Source: Lacticaseibacillus sharpeae JCM 1186 = DSM 20505
GTDB lineage: Bacteria > Bacillota > Bacilli > Lactobacillales > Lactobacillaceae
Reading direction: 5' to 3'
NCBI RefSeq assembly: GCF_001436225.1
Contig: NZ_AYYO01000010.1
Coordinates: 62,001 to 126,000, forward strand
DNA length: 64,000 nt
Under the pieces are notes generated by a model. It searched no databases and was not told the DNA's origin. It saw only the letters and a program-made list of their open reading frames with translations. Below are positions 25,813 to 35,564 of this stretch, piece by piece. The position numbers and the translations under genes were made by a program. How positions within the stretch are numbered: the first letter of the stretch is position 1; the number at the start of each line of letters is the position of its first letter.

Positions 25813-26742
25813 ATGGAAGAAATTAAGGAACTAGATCAATTCATTCAGTATCTGCGCACGGAGCGTCAGTACTCCGTGCAAACGCAAAAAGCGTACCGGC
25901 GCGACATTCAGGCCTTCGTTGACTTCATGGAAGATAGCGGCGGTTTTAACGGGTTCGCTCAGGTGGACGCCGTGGCGGTTTCCAGTTACGTTTCGTACAT
26001 GAACGAGAAACAGTACAGCCCGGCCACTACTTCGCGGAAGCTAAGCAGTCTGCGCGGGTTGTACAAGTTTTTGATGAAAATCGGCGCGGCCAAGGAAGAC
26101 CCATTTGCGCTCGTGGAGACCAAGAAGGTGCACAACCACCTGCCGCAGTTCTTCTTTGAGCCGGAGATTGAGGCCTTATTTAAGGCGGTCAGCGGGGATG
26201 AACCACTGACGATTCGCAACCGGGCCCTACTTGAAGTGTTGTACGACACTGGCATCCGGGTATCCGAATGCGCGAACCTCACCTTGAAGCAGATTGACTT
26301 CAATGTCGGGGCCATGCTGATTCACGGGAAGGGGGACAAGGATCGCTACGTCGTGTTCGGGCAGCGGTGCGCCAAGGCGTTGCACCGGTATCTGGATACG
26401 GTCCGGATGGAACTAGCCGGGGTGCGCGGGTTGGTTGAGCCCCACGTATTCTTGAACCAGCACGGTAAGCCACTGACGCCGCGCGGAATTGAGTATATTT
26501 TGGACCAGGTCATTAAGCAAACGAGCCTGACCGCTAAGATTCATCCCCACATGCTGCGGCACAGTTTTGCCACCCACATGCTCGACCACGGCGCCGATTT
26601 GCGTACCGTGCAGGAGTTGCTTGGTCACAGCAGTCTGTCCACCACGCAGATCTACACGCACGTGACCACCGAGCATTTGGTGAATGACTACATGAAGTAC
26701 TTCCCGGGCCACCACGATGACACGCCGTCACATTCAGACTAA
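25813..26742 (+). CDS. xerC: Tyrosine recombinase XerC (CodV)
   Basis: Site-specific recombinase that resolves chromosome dimers at dif. The 309 residues contain the SAM-like N-terminal core-binding domain (about 5-90) and the catalytic domain with all expected residues: Arg149 in GIRVSE, Lys173, His246 and Arg249 in HPHMLRH, His272 in LGHSS and the nucleophile Tyr281. It lies with hslV and hslU as in Bacillus codV-clpQ-clpY, but trmFO, which usually stands between topA and this gene, is missing. The ATG has no ribosome site and coincides with the predicted transcription start. Confidence 0.95.
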   Translation: MEEIKELDQFIQYLRTERQYSVQTQKAYRRDIQAFVDFMEDSGGFNGFAQVDAVAVSSYVSYMNEKQYSPATTSRKLSSLRGLYKFLMKIGAAKEDPFALVETKKVHNHLPQFFFEPEIEALFKAVSGDEPLTIRNRALLEVLYDTGIRVSECANLTLKQIDFNVGAMLIHGKGDKDRYVVFGQRCAKALHRYLDTVRMELAGVRGLVEPHVFLNQHGKPLTPRGIEYILDQVIKQTSLTAKIHPHMLRHSFATHMLDHGADLRTVQELLGHSSLSTTQIYTHVTTEHLVNDYMKYFPGHHDDTPSHSD

Positions 26743-26835
26743 AGAACGATGTTTTCCGATAAAATCATGCGTAGGATAATTAGTACGCACTGGCGCAGCG
26801 ATATGCGCCGTTAACCACGAGAAAGAAGGATTACA

Positions 26836-27360
26836 ATGACAACAATTGCAGCTGTACGCAAAAATGGGCACACCGCCATCGCGGGTGATGGCCAGGTCAC
26901 AATGGGTGAGAAGGTCATCATGAAGGGCACGGCCCAGAAGATTCGCCGGATTTATGACGGTAAGGTCGTCATCGGGTTTGCTGGTGGGGTCGCCGACGCC
27001 ATCACCCTCCAGGAATGGCTTGAAAAGAAGCTGGAATTGTTCCAGGGTAACCTGCGCCGTAGTGCCGTTGCCTTGGCCCAAGACTGGCGCAAAGACCCAT
27101 CGCTCCAGAAGCTGGAAGCCATGCTGATTGCGATGGACGAACACGAGCTGCTCCTGATTTCCGGGAGCGGGGAAGTCATTGCCCCAGACGAAGACGTGGT
27201 GGCCATTGGTTCTGGTGGTAACTTCGCCCAGGCCGCCGCGGTCGCGATGATTCGCCACACCGACGACATGGATGCTTCCGCCATCGCGCAGGAAGCCGTG
27301 AAGATTGCCAGCACCATTGACATTTTCACGAACGAGAACATCAAGGTCGAATCTTTCTAG
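26836..27360 (+). CDS. hslV: ATP-dependent protease subunit HslV
   Basis: Proteolytic core of the HslUV complex, an N-terminal nucleophile peptidase. The 174 residues begin MTTIAAVRKNGH; removal of Met would expose Thr2 as the nucleophile. GDGQVTMG near residue 18 and the GSGGNFAQAAA block near residue 125 are family signatures. Ribosome site AAGGA. A small GGCGCA/TGCGCC hairpin lies in the leader (about 26793-26810). The gap to hslU is 18 bases, so the two subunits are made from one message. Confidence 0.96.
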   Translation: MTTIAAVRKNGHTAIAGDGQVTMGEKVIMKGTAQKIRRIYDGKVVIGFAGGVADAITLQEWLEKKLELFQGNLRRSAVALAQDWRKDPSLQKLEAMLIAMDEHELLLISGSGEVIAPDEDVVAIGSGGNFAQAAAVAMIRHTDDMDASAIAQEAVKIASTIDIFTNENIKVESF

Positions 27361-27378
27361 ACGAAGCGGAGGAACTCT

Positions 27379-28773
27379 ATGCAAACACCTAAAGAAATCG
27401 TTGGCGAACTGGACAAGTACGTCATCGGCCAAGACGAGGCCAAAAAGGCCGTTGCGGTTGCACTGTACAACCGCTGGCGCCGGATGCAACTGAGCGCGAA
27501 GATGCAGCAGGACATTACCCCGAAGAATCTGCTCATGATTGGGCCTACCGGGGTCGGGAAAACCGAAATTGCCCGGCGGCTGGCCAAGATTGTCAACGCG
27601 CCGTTCGTGAAGGTCGAAGCGACCAAGTTCACCGAGGTCGGTTATGTCGGCCGGGATGTGGAATCCATGGTCCGCGACCTGCTCGACGTGGCGGTGAAGA
27701 TGGAAGAAGACGATCAGTACAAGACCGTCCGCGCGCGGGCGAGTCAGGCGGCCGACAAGCGGCTGGTGAAGCTGCTTGTGCCTGGTATCAAGAAGGAAAA
27801 GCGCCAGAACACGATGGCCGACATGATGAACATGTTTAACGCCATCCAGAAGGGCGAGGAACCAAAGACCGAAGAACCCGATGAAGTGAATGACGAGATT
27901 CGCAACCAGCGCCTGACCGTGGCTGAACAGCTAGCCAAGGGTCTGCTCGAAGACCGTGAGCTCACCGTCCGGGTGGCTGAAGAAAAGCCAGCTGGGGGGA
28001 TGGGCGATACGTACGGCCAGATGGGCATCGACCTGTCGGCCACGCTCGGTTCCATGATGCCGCAGAAGATGGTTGAACGGACGATGACCGTTGCGGAGGC
28101 GCGGGAGGTCTTCATCAAGGAAGAATCCGCCAAGCTCGTCAACACCGCCGACATTAACCACGCGGCCATTACCCGGGCCGAGAACTCCGGGATTATCTTC
28201 ATCGACGAAATTGACAAGATTGCCACTGGCCGTAAGCAAAGTGGCTCCGGTGAAGTTTCCCGTGAAGGGGTGCAGCGGGACATCCTGCCAATCGTTGAAG
28301 GCTCCCAGGTGAACACCAAATATGGGGCGGTCAACACCGACCACATGTTGTTCATCGGTTCCGGGGCGTTCGCGGAGGCAAAACCGAGTGATCTGATTGC
28401 TGAACTCCAAGGACGTTTCCCCATCCGGGTGGAACTAAAGGACCTGACCGAATCTGACTTTGTCCGGATTCTCACCGAGCCCGACAACGCCCTGACCAAG
28501 CAGTACATGGCCCTTATCGGCGCGGATGGCGTGAAGATTACCTTCACCCAGGAAGCTGTCGCCAAGATTGCCCACATCGCGGCAACCGTCAACACGACCC
28601 AGGAGAACATCGGGGCTCGGCGGCTGGCGACCATCCTCGAAAAACTGCTAGAGGACATCCTCTACGAAGGCCCAGACATGCAGATGGGTGACATCACCAT
28701 CACTGAGCAGTACGTGGACGACAAGGTCGGCAAGATTGCTGATGATACCGACATGAGTAAGTACATTCTGTAA
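27379..28773 (+). CDS. hslU: ATP-dependent unfoldase subunit HslU
   Basis: AAA+ ATPase that unfolds and feeds substrates to HslV. The 464 residues show PKEIVGELDKYVIGQ at the start, Walker A GPTGVGKT at 55-62, an inserted I-domain (about 110-240), Walker B FIDEIDKIA near residue 275, and the C-terminal sensor region ENIGARRL near residue 411. Its last residues, DMSKYIL, are the conserved tail that docks into HslV. Ribosome site GCGGAGG. In Bacillus codY follows; here the unit ends at a strong terminator. Confidence 0.97.
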   Translation: MQTPKEIVGELDKYVIGQDEAKKAVAVALYNRWRRMQLSAKMQQDITPKNLLMIGPTGVGKTEIARRLAKIVNAPFVKVEATKFTEVGYVGRDVESMVRDLLDVAVKMEEDDQYKTVRARASQAADKRLVKLLVPGIKKEKRQNTMADMMNMFNAIQKGEEPKTEEPDEVNDEIRNQRLTVAEQLAKGLLEDRELTVRVAEEKPAGGMGDTYGQMGIDLSATLGSMMPQKMVERTMTVAEAREVFIKEESAKLVNTADINHAAITRAENSGIIFIDEIDKIATGRKQSGSGEVSREGVQRDILPIVEGSQVNTKYGAVNTDHMLFIGSGAFAEAKPSDLIAELQGRFPIRVELKDLTESDFVRILTEPDNALTKQYMALIGADGVKITFTQEAVAKIAHIAATVNTTQENIGARRLATILEKLLEDILYEGPDMQMGDITITEQYVDDKVGKIADDTDMSKYIL

Positions 28774-28790
28774 CTCTGAATTGAACTGCG

Positions 28791-28823
28791 AACCGCACTG
28801 GTCACCACCAGTGCGGTTTTATT
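28791..28823 (+). terminator. hslU terminator
   Basis: AACCGCACTGGT (28791-28802), loop CACC, ACCAGTGCGGTT (28807-28818), then TT. Confidence 0.92.
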
Positions 28824-28943
28824 GTGGCCGCAAAAGGGGGGGTAAAACGGACCAATTGTGAAAAAAGCCTGCGCCTGGGCATTGTATGCGCTACAATGGA
28901 AGTAATGTTTTGAATCAATTTACTTACTGGAGGCACATTCAAC

Positions 28944-29816
28944 ATGGTCAAAATTGAAAATGAGTTCTTGGCGGCAGAAATCAACCTGCACGGTGCCGAA
29001 CTCGCATCACTCGTGAACAAGACGGACGGCACGGAATACATGTGGCAGGCGGACCCCAAGGTTTGGGCGCGGCACGCACCAGTGCTGTTCCCAATCGTCG
29101 GGGCACTTAAGGATGATGAGTACACCGTTGACGGCAAGACCTACCACATGACCCGTCACGGCTTTGCCCGCGACCTCGATTTCACCGTCATTAAGCACGA
29201 AGATTCCACGGTATCGCTGGAGCTGACCGACAACGAGACCACCCACGCCAAGTACCCATACGCGTTCCGGCTGGTTTTGACCTACACGCTGGACGGACAC
29301 GATTTGACTGTTGCCTACCACGTGGAGAACCCGGCGACGGGTGAGATGTACTTCAGTATTGGTGCCCACCCAGCGTTCAACATTCCACTGACATCGGGGC
29401 TCAAGTTTGACGACTACAACTTCAGCTTCAAGCCCGAAAAGCAGCGCACACGCGTGGGCCTCGAAGGCAAGTACGCTGACTTCGCTAACGGCAAGACCGT
29501 CAACGAAAACAAGCTGCCACTGAGCCTGGAACTGTTCAAGGACGACGCCCTCATCTACGTGCTGGACGGCGATCAGACCGACATGACGCTGTCATCCCCT
29601 AAGGACCAGCACGGGGTCACCCTGAGCGTTACCGGTGCGCCTTACGTGGGTGTGTGGTCCAACTACCCAACCCCAGGTGCATTCTGCTGCATCGAACCAT
29701 GGTGGGGCGTTGCGGATGACACCACTACGGACGGCAACTTCAAGACCAAGCGCGGCATCAACAAGCTTGCCGGTGGTGCCAGTTTTGACGCCGGCTTCAA
29801 GATTTCGGCATTCTAG
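28944..29816 (+). CDS. Aldose 1-epimerase family protein (LacX-like)
   Basis: Galactose-mutarotase-fold protein that probably interconverts the anomers of a sugar or sugar phosphate. The 290 residues include WARHAPVLFPIVG near residue 45-57, RHGFARD near residue 70-76 with a likely catalytic His, and SIGAHPAFN near residue 137-145 with the second His. These match the LacX/YihR-like branch rather than GalM itself. No sugar operon is next to it. A TACAAT element at 28892-28897 may be its -10. Substrate unknown. Confidence 0.88.
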   Translation: MVKIENEFLAAEINLHGAELASLVNKTDGTEYMWQADPKVWARHAPVLFPIVGALKDDEYTVDGKTYHMTRHGFARDLDFTVIKHEDSTVSLELTDNETTHAKYPYAFRLVLTYTLDGHDLTVAYHVENPATGEMYFSIGAHPAFNIPLTSGLKFDDYNFSFKPEKQRTRVGLEGKYADFANGKTVNENKLPLSLELFKDDALIYVLDGDQTDMTLSSPKDQHGVTLSVTGAPYVGVWSNYPTPGAFCCIEPWWGVADDTTTDGNFKTKRGINKLAGGASFDAGFKISAF

Positions 29817-29833
29817 ATTAACGCTTCAAGCAG

Positions 29834-29878
29834 AAACGACCCGATGCAGTGCAGCAATGCAATGTGCGGGTCGTTTTT
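29834..29878 (+). terminator. Terminator of the epimerase gene
   Basis: AAACGACCCG (29834-29843) pairs with CGGGTCGTTT (29867-29876), a long loop between, T residues after. Confidence 0.85.
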
Positions 29879-29892
29879 ACGTGGCTGGCCAA

Positions 29893-29922
29893 AATAAAAG
29901 GACTGGCCGCAGTGGTCAGTCC
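29893..29922 (-). terminator. plsY terminator
   Basis: GGACTGGCC (29900-29908 region) pairs with GGTCAGTCC ending 29922, one G-U pair; the minus strand then reads TTTTATTTT. Confidence 0.85.
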
Positions 29923-29932
29923 GATGAATAAT

Positions 29933-30550
29933 CTATTTTGCTTTATGCTTGTGCCAGTACCCCAGGCCGAACGGCACCATGTTCTCGTTGTGTTGCAGCA
30001 TCCGTTTGATGTTCGGAATGTGACGCACGATGAAGACAATGGTGAGGGCGCCGGCGATGGCTGTGAGCACCCAGTCCTGCAGCACGGCTGCAATCACGGT
30101 GAAGATGGCAATCGCGAAGATGCTGGCGAAACTAACCATCGACGTGAGGAAGATAAGGGAAACGAACAGCCCGGATGCCACTAAGAACAAGATGGGGTTG
30201 TACGCGAGCAGGATGCCGGCGCTGGTGGCCACGGCCTTGCCGCCCTTGAAGTGAATGAAGATGCTCATGGTGTGCCCAATCACGGCCGCAACCCCGCAGA
30301 CCAGAACGAGCCAGTGCTGGTGGTAACCGAACATGGCTGGTAAGCTGGCGCCGAGCGTGCCCTTCAGGATGTCCATGGCGAGGACGACGGTGCCGGCTTT
30401 GGCGCCGAGCACCCGGTAAGCGTTCGTGGTGCCGATGTTGTGACTACCGGCATCCCGCGGGTCCTTGTGGCAGAATACTCTACCAACCCAAACTCCGGAC
30501 GGGATTGATCCAATAAGATATGCGAGCACAAATGATAGCGCTAGTAGCAT
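29933..30550 (-). CDS. plsY: Acyl-phosphate:glycerol-3-phosphate acyltransferase
   Basis: First acyltransferase of phospholipid synthesis, using acyl-phosphate from PlsX. Integral membrane protein of 205 residues with about five helices. The three family motifs are visible: GSIPSG near residue 13, GSHNIGTTNAYRVLG near residue 34-48 and HxFPVWLxFKGGKAVAT in the form HTMSIFIHFKGGKAVAT near residue 98. The ATG at 30550 is preferred over the TTG at 30568 because GGAG (30558-30561, complement) stands 7 bases before it. It is divergent from parE-parC, the standard arrangement of plsY and topoisomerase IV genes in Bacillota. Confidence 0.96.
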   Translation of the reverse strand: MLLALSFVLAYLIGSIPSGVWVGRVFCHKDPRDAGSHNIGTTNAYRVLGAKAGTVVLAMDILKGTLGASLPAMFGYHQHWLVLVCGVAAVIGHTMSIFIHFKGGKAVATSAGILLAYNPILFLVASGLFVSLIFLTSMVSFASIFAIAIFTVIAAVLQDWVLTAIAGALTIVFIVRHIPNIKRMLQHNENMVPFGLGYWHKHKAK

Positions 30551-30575
30551 GCTGCCACTCCTTTCCAAGACCTTC

Positions 30576-30584
30576 AGTTTAGCA
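30576..30584 (-). promoter_or_regulatory. plsY extended -10 promoter
   Basis: On the minus strand TGC (30582-30584) followed by TAAACT (30576-30581), giving a leader of under 20 bases. Confidence 0.45.
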
Positions 30585-30792
30585 TTTTTTGCGCCGTAGC
30601 AGTAGTGTGTTTTGCATTATCTTGGACTTGAGTTTGCAAGTTATGCATAGCCGGCTCTGGCAGCCCAAGCTAACGGGTATTTTTGACATAGCGGCGGCAA
30701 AAGCGGTAAACTGGCTTGGCTTACGAACGTATTTTCGCCTGCTGCGAAAAGCGTTACGCGACTTACGCGCCGTTTTTGTCATCAAAAATAAA

Positions 30793-30821
30793 TTCACTAA
30801 GGCGCGACCATGGTGTAAAGT
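30793..30821 (+). promoter_or_regulatory. Candidate parE promoter
   Basis: TTCACT (30793-30798), 17 bases, TAAAGT (30816-30821). The rest of the 299-base gap between plsY and parE shows nothing I can support; two short frames in it lack ribosome sites. Confidence 0.4.
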
Positions 30822-30849
30822 TAAAGTATTGCTGTTGAAGAGAGGTTAG

Positions 30850-32868
30850 ATGATGGCTAAGTCAAGCGAAACATATACAGACTCGTCCATTCAGGTTCTG
30901 GAAGGACTTGAAGCGGTCCGCAAACGGCCCGGGATGTACATCGGGTCCACCGACGGCCGCGGTCTGCACCACCTGGTTTACGAAATCGTCGATAATGCTG
31001 TCGATGAAGCACTCGCGGGTTACGGGGATGTCATTGCCGTAACGATTCATAAAGATAATTCAATTACCGTTGTCGACCACGGGCGGGGAATGCCGACCGG
31101 GATGCACGCCAGCGGTAAGCCGACCATTGAGGTCATCCTCACGGTGCTGCACGCCGGCGGGAAGTTCAGCCAGAACTCCTACAAGACGTCTGGGGGGCTG
31201 CACGGGGTTGGCTCGTCTGTGGTCAACGCGCTCAGTGAATCCCTCACCGTGCGCGTTGTTCGTGACGGACAAGCCTACATGGAGAACTTCATTAATGGGG
31301 GGCATCCAGATGGGGGCCTGCAAAAGTTGGGTAAGGTGCGCGAACCCAATGGGACCACGCTGACGTTCAAGCCCGACCCCACAATTTTCTCCACCACCGT
31401 CTACAACTTCGACACGCTCGCTGAACGTCTGCGTGAATCGGCGTTCTTACTCAAGGACATCACGATTACCTTAACCGACGAACGGGGCGAAGGACGCGCT
31501 GAGACTTACCACTATCCAGACGGCCTCAAGAGCTTCGTGGCTTACCTGAACGAAGGTAAGGACGCCATGTCGGAAGTCATGCAGTTCGAGGGCGAAAAAG
31601 ACGGGATTGTCGTCGATTTTGCCGGCCAATACAATGACGGCTATTCCGAAAACATCATCTCGTTCGTCAACAACGTCCGGACTGGTGATGGTGGGACCCA
31701 CGAAACTGGGTTGCGCAGCGGGATTACCCGCGCATTCAACGATTTCGCGCGCAAGGTTAACCTGCTCAAGGATCGTGACAAGAACCTCGAGGGTAGCGAC
31801 GTCCGCGAAGGCCTTGCTGGGGTGCTGTCAGTGCGCATTCCAGAAGAGCTGCTCCAGTTCGAAGGCCAAACTAAGGGCAAGCTCGGCACGCAGCAGGCCC
31901 GGCCCGTGGTCGACAGCGTCGTGTACGAGCAGCTGTCCTTCTGGCTCATGGAGGCTGGGGATGCAGCGCAAGAGCTCGTGAAGAAGGCCCTGCGCGCCCG
32001 GGAAGCCCGGGAAGCGGCCCGTAAAGCGCGCGATGAATCCCGCACCGGGAAGAAGAAGAAGAAGGACCAGGGCGTTCTTTCAGGCAAATTAACGCCGGCC
32101 CAGAGTAAGAATGCCGCGAAGAACGAACTGTACCTGGTCGAAGGGGACTCCGCCGGCGGTTCTGCTAAGCAGGGGCGTGACCGGAAGTTCCAGGCCATCC
32201 TGCCTTTGCGCGGGAAGGTGCTGAACACGCAGAAGGCCAAGTTGCAGGACATCGTGAAGAACGAAGAAATCAACACTATGATCTACACGATTGGTGCGGG
32301 CGTCGGCAGCGACTTTGACATTAAGAGCTGTAACTACGATAAAGTCATCATCATGACCGATGCGGATACCGACGGGGCGCACATTCAGATTCTGCTGCTG
32401 ACTTTCTTCTACCGCTACATGCGGCCGCTCATTGATGCCGGCAAGGTCTACATTGCCTTGCCCCCACTGTACCGGCTGTCTAAGGGCGCAGGTGCGAAGA
32501 CCGAGATTCGCTACGCCTGGACGGATGCGGAGCTCGAGAAGGAAGTTAAGGCCATGGGCCGTGGCTACACCTTGACCCGGTTCAAGGGGCTGGGGGAAAT
32601 GAACGCGGACCAGTTGTGGGAAACGACCATGAACCCGGAGACTCGGACTCTGATTCGGGTGCGGATTGATGATGCCCAGCTGGCTGAACGCCGCGTGACG
32701 ACGCTCATGGGCGACAAGGTTGAACCCCGGCGGGAATGGATTGAGAAGAACGTCCAGTTTACGCTCGATGAAGAAGGCTCAATTCTGGAAACCGGCACGA
32801 GTGACCACGAGAACATTCAGTTTGGCGCGCAAACCCTGAAGAAGCAGCTCAAGCGGAAAGGAAAGTAA
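30850..32868 (+). CDS. parE: DNA topoisomerase IV subunit B
   Basis: ATPase subunit of the enzyme that unlinks daughter chromosomes. The 672 residues have the GHKL ATP site (EIVDNAVDEA near residue 43, DHGRGMP near residue 75, GGLHGVG near residue 115), the transducer domain, and the Toprim domain with EGDSAGGSAKQGRD near residue 428-441 and PLRGKVLN. The spacing AKQGRDRKFQAILPLRGK favours ParE over GyrB, as does the parC neighbour. An in-frame ATG at 30853 is an alternative start. Four bases after parE, parC begins. Confidence 0.97.
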   Translation: MMAKSSETYTDSSIQVLEGLEAVRKRPGMYIGSTDGRGLHHLVYEIVDNAVDEALAGYGDVIAVTIHKDNSITVVDHGRGMPTGMHASGKPTIEVILTVLHAGGKFSQNSYKTSGGLHGVGSSVVNALSESLTVRVVRDGQAYMENFINGGHPDGGLQKLGKVREPNGTTLTFKPDPTIFSTTVYNFDTLAERLRESAFLLKDITITLTDERGEGRAETYHYPDGLKSFVAYLNEGKDAMSEVMQFEGEKDGIVVDFAGQYNDGYSENIISFVNNVRTGDGGTHETGLRSGITRAFNDFARKVNLLKDRDKNLEGSDVREGLAGVLSVRIPEELLQFEGQTKGKLGTQQARPVVDSVVYEQLSFWLMEAGDAAQELVKKALRAREAREAARKARDESRTGKKKKKDQGVLSGKLTPAQSKNAAKNELYLVEGDSAGGSAKQGRDRKFQAILPLRGKVLNTQKAKLQDIVKNEEINTMIYTIGAGVGSDFDIKSCNYDKVIIMTDADTDGAHIQILLLTFFYRYMRPLIDAGKVYIALPPLYRLSKGAGAKTEIRYAWTDAELEKEVKAMGRGYTLTRFKGLGEMNADQLWETTMNPETRTLIRVRIDDAQLAERRVTTLMGDKVEPRREWIEKNVQFTLDEEGSILETGTSDHENIQFGAQTLKKQLKRKGK

Positions 32869-32871
32869 TCG

Positions 32872-35307
32872 ATGGCAAATCAAGTTCAAGAATTAACGCT
32901 TGAAGAGGTCATGGGTGACCGTTTCGGCCGTTATTCGAAATATATCATTCAAGAACGGGCCCTGCCTGACGTGCGCGACGGGCTCAAACCCGTGCAGCGG
33001 CGGATTCTGTACGCGATGAACCGGGACGGGAACACCTACGATAAGGGGTTCCGCAAGTCCGCTAAGTCGGTTGGGAACGTCATGGGTAACTTCCACCCCC
33101 ACGGTGATAGTTCCATCTATGAAGCAATGGTGCGTCTGTCCCAAGACTGGAAGTTGCGCCTGCCGTTGATTGAGATGCACGGGAACAACGGGTCGATGGA
33201 CGGGGATCCGCCTGCCGCAATGCGGTACACGGAAGCCCGTTTGTCTAAGATTTCGGGGGAAATGCTGAAGGACATCGACAAAGAGACCGTGGATATGGTC
33301 CTCAACTTCGATGACACCCTGCAGGAACCAACTGTGCTGCCCGCGGCGTTTCCGAACCTGCTCGTCAATGGTGCGACCGGGATTTCGGCCGGGTACGCAA
33401 CGGAAATTCCGCCGCACAACCTGGGTGAAGTCATCGAGGCACTGCAACTGCTGATGGACAACCCGGACGCCACGCTCGATGAACTGATGACCGCCGTGAA
33501 GGGGCCAGACTTTCCCACTGGCGGGATTATTCAGGGCCTAGATGGCATCAAGAAGGCCTACCAGACTGGTCGTGGCCGCATTGTGGTTCGCTCCAAGACC
33601 AAGATTGTTGATGTGCGCGGTCACCGCCAGCAGATTGTCGTCTCTGAATTACCATACGAAGTGAACAAGGCCGCCATGATTAAGCGGATTGACGACCTGC
33701 GTTTGGCGAAGAAGGTTGACGGCATCAGTGAAGTGCGGGATGAAAGTGATCGGTTCGGTCTGTCCGTGGTCATTGAGCTGAAGAAGGACGCCAACGCTGA
33801 AGGTATTTTGACCTACCTGTTCAAGAACACGGACTTACAGGTTACCTACAACTTCAACATGGTCGCCATCGCCGACTTGCAGCCGAAGCAGCTCGGCCTC
33901 AAGCCGATGCTGGAAGCTTACTTGGCGCACCGGCGCGACATCGTGACCAAGCGTGCCCAGTTCGACCTGAAAAAGGCCCAGGCGCGGGAACACATCGTGC
34001 AAGGGCTGATGAAGGCCCTGTCGATTCTGGATCAGGTCATCAAGACGATTCGCGCCAGCAAGGATAAGGGGGATGCCAAGAACAACTTGGTTGCCCAGTA
34101 CGACTTCACGGTTGAACAGGCCGAAGCCATCGTGTCCTTGCAGCTGTACCGTTTGACCAACACGGATATCACCGCCCTCCAAAAGGAAGCGGCGGAACTG
34201 GCGCAGGCAATTGCTGAATACCAGGAAATCCTGAGTGACCCCACTGTCCGCGACCGGGTGATTCGCAAGGAACTACAGCGGATTGGCCAGGAATACAGCA
34301 CGCCCCGCAAGAGTGTGATTGAAAACGAGGTCGAAACCCTGGAAGTCGACACGACCGTGGTTGTGCCGGACGAACAGGTGATGGTACTGGTTTCCCGCGA
34401 CGGTTACGTTAAGCGTAGCAGTTTGCGGAGTTACCAGGCCGTCGACGCCGCACAAAACGGGCTGAAGGACGAGGACTTCGTGATGTTCGAAGGCGCCCAG
34501 TCGACGCTGGATCACCTGTACATCTTCACCAGCCTCGGGAACGTTATTTACCGGCCAGTGCACGAACTGACTGATGCGCGCTGGAAAGACTCCGGTGAAC
34601 ATCTGAGCCAGACAGTGGGACTCGGGAGTGCGGAAACGGTGCTCGCCGTGTACGCGTTCAAGGACCTGACGCTGCCCGGCACCTTCGTTCTGGGGACCAG
34701 CGACGGGATGATTAAGCAGACCAGTCTGGCTGACCTGCAGCCGACCCGAACCTACCGCAGCAAGCCGATGATGGCGATGAAGGTGAAGGGGGATGCCCAC
34801 GTGACGGACGTCTACTACACTGAAAGCGCCGCTGACCAGCTGATTTTTGCGGCTACGACCAAGGGTTACGGATTGACGTTCAGCGCCAGTGAAGTGCCAG
34901 TGACCGGTGCGCGTGCCGGTGGGGTGAAGATGATTAACCTCAAGGACGACGATACGGTTGCTGACTTCGTGCTGGCAGACAATACCGATCAGGTGGTCGC
35001 GATTGTTACCCAGCGCGGGGCGTTCAAGCAGATGCCAATCAGCGAAGTCATGCCGACGAGTCGGGCCAAGCGCGGTCTGCAGATTCTGCGTGAACTGAAG
35101 AAGAGTCCGCACCGAATTGTTGCGGCCCGGTCCGTGACAGATGGAACGGTCTTGGATGTTTTGACGGCAGATAGCACGATTACAACCATCAATCCAGCCA
35201 ATCACCCAACTGGTGATCGATTCGGGAATGGTTCGTTTGTCCTCGACACGGACACGGTGGGTGAACCCCAATACGTGCACGTGCGGCAGTGCGAAACATT
35301 GTTATAA
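32872..35307 (+). CDS. parC: DNA topoisomerase IV subunit A
   Basis: DNA-cleaving subunit, 811 residues. The catalytic Tyr119 stands in [10 protein letters not shown]. The quinolone-resistance region [13 protein letters not shown] has Ser80 and Glu84, the unchanged drug-sensitive residues by Staphylococcus numbering. [19 protein letters not shown] near residue 31-49 and the six-bladed C-terminal beta-pinwheel (about 495-800) complete the protein. The ribosome site AAAGGAAAG lies within the end of parE. Confidence 0.97.
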   Translation: MANQVQELTLEEVMGDRFGRYSKYIIQERALPDVRDGLKPVQRRILYAMNRDGNTYDKGFRKSAKSVGNVMGNFHPHGDSSIYEAMVRLSQDWKLRLPLIEMHGNNGSMDGDPPAAMRYTEARLSKISGEMLKDIDKETVDMVLNFDDTLQEPTVLPAAFPNLLVNGATGISAGYATEIPPHNLGEVIEALQLLMDNPDATLDELMTAVKGPDFPTGGIIQGLDGIKKAYQTGRGRIVVRSKTKIVDVRGHRQQIVVSELPYEVNKAAMIKRIDDLRLAKKVDGISEVRDESDRFGLSVVIELKKDANAEGILTYLFKNTDLQVTYNFNMVAIADLQPKQLGLKPMLEAYLAHRRDIVTKRAQFDLKKAQAREHIVQGLMKALSILDQVIKTIRASKDKGDAKNNLVAQYDFTVEQAEAIVSLQLYRLTNTDITALQKEAAELAQAIAEYQEILSDPTVRDRVIRKELQRIGQEYSTPRKSVIENEVETLEVDTTVVVPDEQVMVLVSRDGYVKRSSLRSYQAVDAAQNGLKDEDFVMFEGAQSTLDHLYIFTSLGNVIYRPVHELTDARWKDSGEHLSQTVGLGSAETVLAVYAFKDLTLPGTFVLGTSDGMIKQTSLADLQPTRTYRSKPMMAMKVKGDAHVTDVYYTESAADQLIFAATTKGYGLTFSASEVPVTGARAGGVKMINLKDDDTVADFVLADNTDQVVAIVTQRGAFKQMPISEVMPTSRAKRGLQILRELKKSPHRIVAARSVTDGTVLDVLTADSTITTINPANHPTGDRFGNGSFVLDTDTVGEPQYVHVRQCETLL

Positions 35308-35326
35308 AAGGCTTTTAGCCGAGCTT

Positions 35327-35360
35327 AAGGTGGCGTGCAGCGATGCATGCCACCTTTTTT
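35327..35360 (+). terminator. parEC terminator
   Basis: AAGGTGGCGTGCA (35327-35339), loop GCGA, TGCATGCCACCTT (35344-35356), T residues after; one G-U pair. Confidence 0.95.
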
Positions 35361-35465
35361 GCTGGCCCAAACCGGCCACAGATGATTCTGCAGGCCGCGC
35401 TAATGACTGGCTTAATGTGCACCCGAGAAACTTGCACATTTGCATAAACTTTTTGTGCGGCACGC

Positions 35466-35503
35466 TTGCTAAATGTTAACGATTATCTTATAGTTATTGT
35501 TAA
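35466..35503 (+). promoter_or_regulatory. Promoter of the LysR-type gene with overlapping dyad
   Basis: TTGCTA (35466-35471), 17 bases, TATAGT (35489-35494). TTAACGATTA (35476-35485) and TTATTGTTAA (35494-35503) are inverted repeats, 8 of 10 matching, spanning the -10 and the start. This suits an operator, most simply for the regulator itself. A GCACCG/CGGTGC hairpin follows in the leader (35520-35537). Confidence 0.55.
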
Positions 35504-35564
35504 AAGGTTGGCATTCGGGGCACCGACATTGCGGTGCAAAATCATCAGCCAAAGGAGCATAACG

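Noticed and set aside
30589-30849. 86-codon plus-strand frame before parE
   Set aside because: No ribosome site, and it would end exactly at parE; composition is not protein-like.
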